DNA of 64,000 bases from Larimichthys crocea (taxonomy: Eukaryota > Chordata > Actinopteri > Sciaenidae). Positions 14,301 to 23,434 of the stretch are shown one piece after another. The position numbers and the translations under genes were made by a program. The notes under the pieces are model-generated. The model searched no databases. It was not told the origin of the DNA and saw only the letters and a program-made list of their open reading frames with translations. The stretch covers positions 28,884,806-28,948,805 of the forward strand of contig NC_040011.1 of NCBI RefSeq assembly GCF_000972845.2, read 5' to 3'. Within the stretch, counting starts at the first letter, position 1; each line of letters starts with the position of its first letter.

Positions 14301-15490
14301 AGGAGAAAGAAAGAGCTGGGAGTGCATGAAGGATTCAGCCTGGTCAGAGTACTTGACTTTGCACCCTTTTAACTTCCTTTTAAAACCATAGCTGTAAGTG
14401 TTTGGTGTCCAGTCAGATTAGGTGAGTTTAACCCCTTTTTGTGTATTAGCCTTTGTAAAAACAGTGCAAAAAAGTGCAAATGAGTTTGTGGGCGTGGGTG
14501 TGATTAAATGCACGTAAACTTGTGCGTCTGTGTGTGCGCTCACGCACAAGCTCGCCTCTGGATTTAGCGGAGCAAATGGGTGTAAACACAGCAGGAGCAG
14601 AGTCAGCAGCAGGAGCAGACATGATGCACAGAAAAGAGTTAGACAGTGCCTTAAGGAGCTTAGATGGGGGAAGCAGGAGACGTGAAGGGTGAGGAGGAGA
14701 GGGAGGGCAAAGGAAGAAAACTGCGAGGATAAAGGGAAAGAAGCCGGGCTGGAGGGGCTGAAGGAAATGAAGAGAGGGGAGAGTTTGAGAGCAGAAAGAG
14801 GGGAGCAGGTGGTGGTGTCAGTATGCTGCGACTTGCTTCTTCCAAAAACGGAATTAATCCAATAATCACTTGGATGTGTTTTGAATATTTCTTCAATATT
14901 CCCATGTACATAATAGACCCTCATCTGGTATATGTGTCAAGACCTCAGAGACACAGAGTGACAAATCCTGTTGCTGTAGGGTTAGTGCACGTGACGCCAC
15001 AGAGTGTTGGAGATCCAGAGCCTTTAAATTTATCTGCCACTTATTTCAAGTGTCGCTCTGAGTGTCACAAATGTCAGCCACTCTGCTATAGGCTTTGCCT
15101 CCATGTCAGCTCATTAGCACTTGACGCTAAAGCAGACACACTTCAAACCATCCAGAGCCTGAGAGTTACTAAATTAACTGCCAGTAATGCAAAAGAGAAC
15201 AGGAAGACTTCTTATCCTTGTGACTGGATCCATCTATCACCATTTCTCCAGTTCCATCATTGTCTTTGCCCTTTCTACTTCTTTTGGCTTCTCCCTTACT
15301 ACTTATTTTCATGCAGGAGTTAAACACAGACGCATACACCGGCGCACAAAAAGAGAACACTGACACATAACGAACGACAAAATGGAGTAAAACTGCAAAT
15401 ATGACGATGTGAATGACCAAGATACTGTAAAGGCTGACAAGCCCTTAGTTACCATAAGAATTTATGGATAAATGAATGAATGAGTCATTA
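11397..15490. other. non-coding, probable mid2 intron, low-complexity stretches
   Basis: Contains a 12-bp-stem inverted repeat (11955-11985), a T run (13558-13574), CA-rich text (13660-14010), GA-rich text (14028-14320) and a purine-rich tract (14640-14815). Frames of 141 and 168 codons on the minus strand arise from the purine tracts and are not credible genes. Confidence 0.5.
13239..13258. repeat. (CTGAA)4 pentanucleotide array
   Basis: Four perfect units of CTGAA. Too short to be strongly variable. Confidence 0.85.
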
Positions 15491-15852
15491 GCTTTCTTAT
15501 CTGAAGTTATATAAAAAGATCGATACCACTCTCATGTCTGTTAACGGGAATACAGCTAGCCTGGCTCTGTCCGAATCTATCAAAATCAGTCTACCATCGC
15601 CTCTTATGCACACCAATCAACGCTTCATCTCATTTGTTTGTTACGTACAAAGGCTTAAGTGTAAAAATCAACAATTAACTGTTTTATGATAAGTTATGTC
15701 CAAAACTGTTTCTTGGCCAACTTGCGATGTGACTGCTGGTTGCCTGGAAGTCTAAAGCTATAGGAGCTAAGATAACTGATTGCTGGCTACATATTTACTG
15801 CACAGATGTGGGAGCAATATTTGTGTCTAACTATCAGCAAGAATAAACTTAC
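15491..15852. mobile_element. fold-back dispersed repeat, copy B (both arms)
   Basis: The left arm runs GCTTTCTTATCTGAAG, GATCGATACCACTCTCATGT, then CAGCTAGCCTGGCTCTGTCC. The right arm returns as the decayed reverse complement: AGCTAAGATAACTGATTGCT, then CACAGATGTGGGAGCAAT, then ATCAGCAAGAATAAAC. The loop holds CTCATTTGTTTGTTACG and GTCCAAAACTGTTTCTTGGC. It is the most complete of three copies in this window and lies in the probable first coding intron of mid2. No reading frame of note is present, so it would be non-autonomous. Confidence 0.65.
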
Positions 15853-16923
15853 TCTACTTACTTACTTGCTATTGAAAATGTAAGTGCCAACATAAATGGA
15901 AACACAAAAATGACTTTTTTTTTTATGAATTTGGAGGGCAAACAACACCAGCCATGCATGTCACGCTCAGTTACAATCTCACTTAAAATCTCCCAGGATT
16001 GGCAGCTGGACTTGCCCTCCTTGCAAGACACACTTATTTTATCTCTTGTAGGTTTAGCATATCAGCATCCTGTATCAAAGCCTATTCACCTCACCAAGTC
16101 AGCCATGACTGGAGGTGAATGTTTTCACCATCCTGTGTTACATCACACATGAAAGACTAAAATCCTGTGCTGAGTGCATACAATAGACAATTCGGCTTCT
16201 TAATTTTGACTGCACAGCTTTTGTGAGGGAATGTCAAGGTTGCCTCTAAATTACACTCTAATGATCCTGTGATGCACACTTCCAAAGCAGCAGGTGATGA
16301 AACATTCACTACTTCGACAAAATATAACTTCGCTGGAAGTGGTTTCAATGCATCTGATTGTGTAAAAACAAATAAAAATCTAGAGGATAGTGCCTTTAAG
16401 CTGCAGTCTTTTGGAAAATATCAAAGTAAAGTACTATTACCATGGTCTGCCAATTATAAGACACCAATGTCGTTGCTACTGAGCAAAGAGCTCTGCTTAA
16501 CAGCTGCCTGGGGAATTTCACTCACTTTCCTGCAGTTTCAGCTGTGCCACATTCTGTCTTTTAACAGTGCTAGCACTTGTTGGCATTTTCTCTACTGAAA
16601 AATACCCTCCTTGCCCAAGGGAAGCTTACCTTTCCCTTAATGTGTGAGAAATCATTTAGTGACAGAGTAGCTCCCAGCATACAGTACACAGCAGACAGAG
16701 GAAATAACGAGGAGAGTAATCCAGAGGTCAAAGATCAAATGGAGAGCGGCAGGGGTCAAACAGAGGTAACTAAGTGCAATTATTTAGTGCCACTGACCAG
16801 TTGCCAATTAGGAGAATTACTGTAGTTGGAGCACAGAAGTCAATATTAGCATTAGTTACATATGACTGAAACTCAGCCAGGAGTGTTTCAATGAATATCA
16901 GTCGTAGACAGAAACAGAGGATT

Positions 16924-17010
<87 letters not shown>

Positions 17011-19840
17011 GTTTGACCTACATCTTCCATTATCAGTTACAGGACTTCCTCTCGTCTGCTATGCCATGAGTGAGAAGAAGATTATAAGTTAGCTGCCACT
17101 GCCACTGGTGAGCTGAGCTGGAGCTTGGGCTGGGGCTGGTCTCCTCCCAGATTTGGGATAGATTGGGGATTTCAAAGTCAGGAAAGTTCAAAGCCTTGGC
17201 TAGGGAACGTTCAAAAGAACCACAGCCAGTCATGAAGTGCAGCAGAGGAAGGGAGGGGGGGAGAGCTAGCTACTTACTGTAACTCTCCCACAGTCTGCAG
17301 AGAATGTGGTGGCAGAAAGAGGAGGGGCGGTGTGTGCGTAAGAAAAATGGTAAATGCTCGTGAAAATACTGCACGCTCTTGTGGGTTAAGTTGATGAGTT
17401 GCCTGAGCAGGTGGAATTTTGCTGACATGTCGGTGCAAAGCTGAAAGTGAGAGCCAAAATGTTGGTAGCACAAATCATCAATAAAACAGACATTACTGCA
17501 GCTGTTGTGTTGTTGTGAATTTTTTTGTTTCATTTTAAATTCTTAAAACAATGAAACGTCACTAACACTTTTGAATTGTTGAGCGACAAAAATGTACTTC
17601 AGAAATAGAACATAAACCTACAAACATGCACCTTTCTACAGATGAAACTGCCAGTTGTAGTGCCTTCTCAGGTGTCCATTCCTCTCTGAGCTACACAATG
17701 GCATTCATGTGACACAATCAAACAACGGCAACACCCTCACACCCTGCTTCTTGGTCTATTTGATGCCTTATTATATCCGACATAATATTACAGTACATTA
17801 AGTCATGCATCATGTGCACAATACAGACAGACGCAGCATCTGTAGCATACACCCATCATATCATCAGATAGTAAAGTTATCTCTACCAGACTACAGGGCA
17901 AATACCAGAGCTTGTTGAATACCATCGAAAATTCATGTCTGGGCATTACGTGAATTCAGTATCTTAACAAGCACCGATTAAAATGTACTGCTTTTATTTT
18001 TTTATTTTGCTGACTCTGCTGTCACACATTAGAGAAAACTAAGCGAATCAAAAAGTATTTGTTATTATTACTATCACATTGTTCCCCTGTGTACTCATTT
18101 TGCTCCAGCACCTCTGGTACACAGAATTATTCGGTTAGTTCCTGATCAGAGGATGCAATTTTGGCAGTGATATGTGTATTTTTTTCCAGTTGTTTTCTAC
18201 AGGCAGTGAGCTTTTTGTGTGCTCCTGATGCACCATGAATGCTGCACGTTTTTTTTGTTTGTTGTTGTTTTTTAAGGAGCCTTGAACGCCTCAAGCTGAA
18301 AAAGCTTTAACTCAAGAAGAAAAAGTTGTGAAATTGCGAATTCTGGGTGTTAACAAAGTTGCTTGGAAATAATAATCATAGAGGACAAACTAGTGGTAGC
18401 TATTGCTGGAACAGAAAACAGCAGAAAATATAGTGTTGATGTTAAAACAAATAACCTACCACAATACCACAAAACAAATGCTGAGACACTTGGCAGATTG
18501 AAAGGACTGCCTGTACTTGATGGTTGTGTTTGTGATGCTACAGTAGGCCTAATCATTGACAATATATTGTCAAACTATCCCTGACTCATTCTAAAATAAG
18601 CCTTAAACCAGCCATCATCCAGGAGAAGCTCTTGGAACTGCTGATGGTACTCCCCATGATTTTCTGGTCTCATTTACCCACACAGATCTCTGTTTCCCTG
18701 TGTCCAACATACGATTTTGAAAGCAGCCTCTCACCCTCAATCACAGCCAAAGAATGCGTCTTCAATCTGTCCATGTGAGTTTACTTCACGGCAAAATCAT
18801 GCTTAGACTAAGGAAAGGTGATTCTGTGGTTGCCTAGCAACAATAAAGTAGAACGCACCATACCACATTGCCTTTTTTTTTTTGAAAAATTGCAGGCTCA
18901 AACCAAAAGGCTTCGCGCTGTCTGATAAGGGCTTTGATTCGGTTTGTTGCAGCAATAAGGATCCTCATTTGCAGCATAACTTGTCACACAGTGCAGCACA
19001 ATGTGCTGTGTTCTTCTACGCCAGTAAACAGCGAGTATTACAACTTAAATATGCTATAAACTCGACTTGTTTTCGTGTAAAATCAGCTGCACTGCAAACT
19101 ACAATAATGTCTCTTTTTCATGTTGTATCCATAAATAGTATATACATAGACAAAAGACAGACACACTTGTGGTAAAAAAATAAATAAATAAATTTAGGCC
19201 AGCAGATGCAGTTGGCTGCTTTAGGTCTTTAGTGATGGAATTAGCTCCAGCTAGAGCCTCTCTCTCTGTTGTTTTTCACCCTGATTCAGCAGTCCTGGAC
19301 TTTACACAGAGCCAGTGAAAGCTCAGTGGCCAGAGGGAATGCCAGCTCATCGACTATTATAATGACGGCCTCCCTATTGCTCTCCGCCTCTCTCTGCCCT
19401 TCTTACCAGCACACCATCCCAATTGTCTCTTTCTCTCTCTCTCTCACTCTTTCTGTTTGTAATCTGTCTTTCTGTCCTTCTTGCTGAATAAAGGCTGGCT
19501 GTGAGTGTGCATGATGCAACTGTGGCATTACTGAAAGTTCACAGTCAACAGAAACACGCAGAATGAACATCCCAAAGGTAGGAATGGATGGATTAAAGGT
19601 TTTGATGTATGGCAAACTGCAAACAAAGATATCATAATCAATGTAGCAGGCTATAATATGAGAACCTCTTTGTGAGCTTCAAAGCTCAACAGTAATTCAT
19701 CAGTCTTTTTAAAACCAAATCTTCCAGATGGTGACTCGGTTCAGTCACACAGAAGTCAAACAACACAAAATAGGAGCAGTACTCAGGAACTGTTGCTGAT
19801 ATGACTTTATCACATGCTTTATAAACTGCAAAGGACGTGG
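15853..19840. other. non-coding, mid2 intron next to the exon
   Basis: Apart from the CA array, an 18-bp perfect palindrome (TTGACAATATATTGTCAA, 18556-18573) is the only sharp structure. A plus-strand frame at 18363-18584 has a segment (LKGLPVLDG) faintly like the spacer of LTR-element polyproteins, too weak to call. CT-rich text lies at 19380-19450. Confidence 0.5.
16925..17007. repeat. (CA)n microsatellite, 83 nt
   Basis: An uninterrupted CA array of 41 units plus one base. Frames crossing it give only Cys-Val or Thr-His runs and are not genes. It lies in the probable first coding intron of mid2. Arrays this long and pure are usually highly variable. Confidence 0.97.
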
Positions 19841-19853
19841 AAGACTAACCTTG
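19841..19853 (-). other. mid2: splice donor after mid2 codon 276
   Basis: On the minus strand the sequence CTCAAG is followed by GTTAGT, with the cut between 19850 and 19849. Protein similarity to MID1/MID2 stops exactly here: the next codons (VSLPRP and on) do not resemble the family and run to a chance stop. The intron is phase 0, as at this family junction. No acceptor with matching coiled-coil codons was recognised down to position 1. Confidence 0.85.
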
Positions 19854-20677
19854 AGTTTATCAAAGCGTTCAGTCAGTGAGGAGACCTGGTGCTCTCGGTG
19901 GCGGCCCACCAGCTTGCAGAGGGCACAAATGAGCTGGTCATCCACCAAGCAGTACATGTTGACCTTCTCGTTTTCATGCTCCAGGCAGGTCAGGCCACGG
20001 ATGTGAGTGTCAGGCACCGGCTCCACCAGACGGTGGCTGGTGAACGGTTTCTTGTTAGGGTGTGTTGCACGCAGGCAGCGGTCGCAGTATGAAACCTCAC
20101 ACGTCACACATGTCTTGACAGCCTCACGCGGTGGATCCTGCTCACAGAACTGGCAGCTGATGCGTGGATCCATTTTAGCAACGACAGCTGGGCTGTGGTT
20201 TGCGTTGGTGTGGTTGGTGTGATTGGTGTGGTTGGCGTGCGGGTGGGAGTGGCTGGAAGTGGCCGGGCTGCCACGGGCACTGCTTCCACTTGTGCCACCA
20301 CCACCACCGCCGCCAATAGTTCCAGCTATTGTACCGCTAATGGTGGCGGTGTAGGGCCGCTGCGGCTGCAGACGCCGGCTCTCGGTGGGGGAGTTGGGGC
20401 CACTGAGGGAGGCCTTTTGAAAGCGGTCAATGATGTTCTGCAGCGTCACATTGCGCTTAAGGCCCTCCAGGCCGCGGTGATTCAGCGTGATGACGTAACG
20501 ACAGGTGGGGCACTGAAAGGCCGAAATGGACTCGAGGGGCTTGCTGGTGGAGCAGTGAGACACCAGGATGCGGTGAGCACAGTTAAAACACAGGCTGTGG
20601 GCGCAGGGCAAGAGCAGAGGATCTTCAAATAACTCCAGGCAGATCGGGCAGGTCAGCTCAGACTCCAGTGTTTCCAT
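19850..20677 (-). CDS. mid2: mid2 (Midline-2/TRIM1), first coding exon
   Basis: Midline proteins are cytosolic, microtubule-associated TRIM E3 ubiquitin ligases; B-box 1 in the family binds the PP2A regulator alpha4. The exon encodes 276 residues from ATG at 20677. The RING (C3HC4) uses C10, C13, C25, H27, C30, C33, C56 and C59. B-box 1 starts at C175/C178 and continues through C190, C193, C198, C201 and H206. B-box 2 uses C231, H234, C243, C251, C254, H260 and H263. The start is supported by A at -3, G at +4 and an in-frame TAA nine bases upstream (20684-20686). The exon ends in phase 0 after DKLK, where the coiled coil begins; COS box, FN3 and PRY-SPRY exons are not seen. Residues [15 protein letters not shown] and [12 protein letters not shown] fit MID2 rather than MID1 as I recall them. 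Residues about 103-171 form a long linker with Gly7 and NHT repeats, much longer than in mammals. MID family assignment is near certain; the mid2 paralogue call is likely. Confidence 0.9.
20205..20240 (-). repeat. mid2: 9-bp coding minisatellite in the mid2 linker (NHT repeats)
   Basis: On the plus strand four 9-bp units of the form TTGGTGTGG follow each other with three differences. On the coding strand they read as Asn-His-Thr triplets (residues about 149-157) followed by Asn-Ala-Asn-His. Each unit is three codons, so gain or loss of a unit keeps the frame. The array lies between RING and B-box 1, outside both zinc folds. NHT also fits an N-glycosylation sequon, but the protein is cytosolic, so this has no expected meaning. 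Confidence 0.85.
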
Positions 20678-20733
20678 CTTCAGTTAAACCACTCTAAAGG
20701 TGACATCAAATCCCACAGAAGCTGGCCAAGTAC
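20678..20733 (-). other. mid2: 5' UTR part of the mid2 coding exon, with splice acceptor
   Basis: Reading the minus strand, a pyrimidine tract (TCTTTTTCTTCTTCATGCAG, ending at 20734) meets the acceptor consensus and is followed by 56 bases before the ATG. This implies at least one upstream non-coding exon, as in mammalian MID1 and MID2. An in-frame TAA at 20684-20686 rules out a longer amino terminus within this exon. Whether this acceptor is used is inferred from its quality and position; a transcript would confirm it. Confidence 0.7.
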
Positions 20734-20734
20734 C

Positions 20735-22065
20735 TGCATGAAGAAGAAAAAGATGTGTCAATATTTGCAGTTACAAATAAAATAGGCTCTAATTGGGAGC
20801 CTCAGTTTTACTGTTTGTTATTGAACGGACAGCACAAAGTGTACGCAATTCATCAATTTGCCCATTCACCCATTTCTGATTTTAACTGAATCAGTCATGA
20901 GATATCGACATCAATGGTTAAACGGACTGGCCTGTGCAGATTCAGCAAAAAAAAAAAAATCACCAACACACACACATTTTCTGGCACTATTATATATCAT
21001 CTGCTCAGCTTGTTCAACTCCATCCTTGTTGCAGCCTTTAACACATCATTCCTCCTGCAGAGCTGTACGAGAGAGAGAAAGAGAGAGAGAGGAATGACTC
21101 CACAAACAGTGAGGAAAAAGATAGACATTGGCTGACTGGTAGGGAAGAAGTAAAATCAATGGAGTGAAGAAAATAACAGAAAAGAGGAGAGACAGATGCA
21201 CCGCAGCAGAGGAGGACAGAGAAAGAGGAACTTGTGAAACAGAGGACCTTTGCACAGCACCCTGACAAACTCTTACATGGTTCAACTCTTCATTCATCCT
21301 TCTACTTCCACATTGCTTTCTCTGGCTCAGCACTGACTTTGGCTATTTTCTTTTTTTATCACTTCTGTGGTAAGATCAGCTTTCATGAAAGCATGATCCC
21401 AGCAACATGTGGGACAGTAAAAGCAGGGTCTGAGCTAAATAAGAAAATTGATATCGAATCCTCCCCCTCTTTCTCCAAGCCCTCCAAATCTCAGCACCTC
21501 TCAACCTGCATATCATGCTGTCTCCCATGGGTGGCCTTAAAACCACTGACATGCGAAATCACCAATAACCCTCCCACACTGATTTAGTGCAGCTCGTGGT
21601 GGCTCTCTATCTTTTAAAAGAAACAAAGCAGACACCGTGAAACTGCAGTATTAAACTGGATGACCCCCAGATAGCTGACAGTGACAATTTCATTAGGTGA
21701 GGTTGTTACTGATGTGACTGTCCTCGTCTGCTGCTGTGCAAGTCATGCAGGATTTACTGATGACTGGGTTTTAGTGGTTATGACTAATCAAATGTACTTC
21801 AGCTTTGGGGCAGGGTTTAAACTCTTGAGTGACCTATCTGAAGCTTGTAAAGGTGACTGCGTTCAGACACTAAATAAACAGGTGTATAGTCACAAGTGAA
21901 AACACGTAATCAAGAATAGGGCTTAAGCTAAAGACACTTAGACTTCCATAAAGGTTCAAAGCTATGATTTAAAAGTGAGAAAGTGCGGGTCATGAAATTG
22001 GTATTTATCAGTAAGTCTGTCCAGTAACTGATCCTTCAGCCTCCTATTTTTTCAACTGAACCTCA
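20735..22065. other. non-coding, start of the upstream mid2 intron
   Basis: No exon recognised. Purine-rich text (GAGAGAGAAAGAGAGAGAG and around) at 21067-21230. Frames of up to 117 codons have no similarity. Confidence 0.5.
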
Positions 22066-22070
22066 GGTAT

Positions 22071-22416
22071 TGTTACAAGGCACGGACACAGGACTCAACT
22101 GCAGGACTCGGGAGGCAGATACAGGAGGTAACCAGTCTTTAATTACCATCCATGGTTCGGTACATGGGAGATCAGTCAGGTAAGGCAAACAAACAATCCA
22201 AAGGAGTAAGGCAAAGGCAGGGTCCAAAAACAGGCAAAGGTCAAAACCGAAAAGCACACTAGGGAAACGCTGGAAAGTAGGACACATGGTAGACTGACAA
22301 TCTGGCACTGGGGAAGGGGAAACAAAGGGTTTAAATACACAGGTGATTAGGGCGTGACAAACATAAAGCAGGAAACTGGGAGGCTGGAGTAGGCGGAGCA
22401 GGGGCTGGATATGACA
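22071..22416 (-). mobile_element. solo LTR of an LTR retrotransposon
   Basis: The 346-bp unit begins TGTTAC and ends ATGACA on the plus strand, so it has the TG...CA ends of an LTR. The pentamer GGTAT stands directly on both sides (22066-22070 and 22417-22421) as a target-site duplication. Read on the minus strand, a TATA-like TATTTAAA (in CACCTGTGTATTTAAACCC) is followed further on by a polyadenylation-like ATTAAA near 22140. That order fits U3-R-U5. No internal gag or pol region and no second LTR are present, so this is a solo LTR left by recombination. The 5-bp duplication and style suggest Ty3/gypsy, but the family is not certain. Confidence 0.8.
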
Positions 22417-22421
22417 GGTAT

Positions 22422-23343
22422 AACACTTACTAATCAATAGAAAGCCAACCAAAGCCAACCAAACCAGGATTTGTTCTCTGTTTAACAGAGAAAGATTTTT
22501 ATCCACCAAATATTGTGTTTAACATTTTTCCTGAGTAATCATTTAGTCAACAGGCAAATGTTTGTTTTGTCTGAACAACAATCCAAAGGCTTAAGATTTT
22601 GTATTTACTGTCACATATGACGAAGTTGCAGCTCCACTAACAGCACGCATTGTGCATTCTGCAGCTATAATGTGTTGAAGCAGTTAATCCTGACTCCAGA
22701 TGGATAATGAAATTCACAACTTGTTGTCAAACATCATGCTGAAGCGTGGCCTTGTCCTCCTATTAACTGCTAATATATATTGAGTTAGCTCTGTAATCAC
22801 AACCCAATTGAAATAATAATCGATTGTGCCACGATGCTATTCTGACTTGGTGGTGTGAATTCAGTTGCACTAAGAAGAATTACACAACAACACATAATCC
22901 AAGGACAAGCTGAAGACAGGACGATATGAAGACAAGCTCAAAGACTCAAACTCATTTGCACCAACAAAAGTCTCCTCCCTACTGCTGCACCAGAAACCAT
23001 GCCCAGACGCTGAGCTGTGTTCAAAGCAAACATGATTTGAGCAGCAGCTAAGTGCTTGGGAAAGGCACCGAACCGAAAAAAGTAGTTTTATGCATGCAGC
23101 AGCTTCGTTACAAAATTCATTATCTGGATAAGAAATAAATAACCGCTTGCAGCCAATCATGCAGATATTACACTGATAGAAGGCAATGGGTGTGTGTGTG
23201 CAAATAAGTGTGTGTGTGTGTGCATGTGAGGCTGTATACTTTTAAGGTATTGCACATAATGTCCTCCTCCAATATTCACCTTGGCTGCTATTTATCAGAT
23301 GCTTTATGTGGTTGTTATCACACAGCCAGGCTTTGTTAGCGAT

Positions 23344-23434
<91 letters not shown>

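Noticed and set aside
14418..14924. 168-codon minus-strand frame, Ser/Leu/Pro-rich
   Set aside because: Produced by a long purine tract on the other strand; composition-driven, with overlapping frames of the same kind.
17033..17233. GC-richer text near 17.1 kb as the missing mid2 coiled-coil exon
   Set aside because: Neither minus-strand reading matches the expected coiled-coil residues and no proper acceptor/donor pair frames a 96-bp unit.
18363..18584. Possible BEL/gypsy polyprotein remnant (LKGLPVLDG region)
   Set aside because: Similarity is limited to a few residues, with no protease or RT motif nearby; within chance.
19745..19849. 34 extra codons after mid2 residue 276
   Set aside because: They follow a consensus splice donor and do not resemble the coiled coil; they are intron.
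20195..20632. 145-codon plus-strand frame opposite the mid2 exon
   Set aside because: It is the antisense shadow of conserved mid2 codons and has no similarity of its own.
22063..22509. 148-codon minus-strand frame
   Set aside because: It spans the solo LTR and its flanks; LTRs do not code and the frame crosses both boundaries.
16925..23431. CA and GA arrays both exactly 83 nt long
   Set aside because: Striking but most likely coincidence; read length or assembly collapse could also cap arrays at similar sizes.
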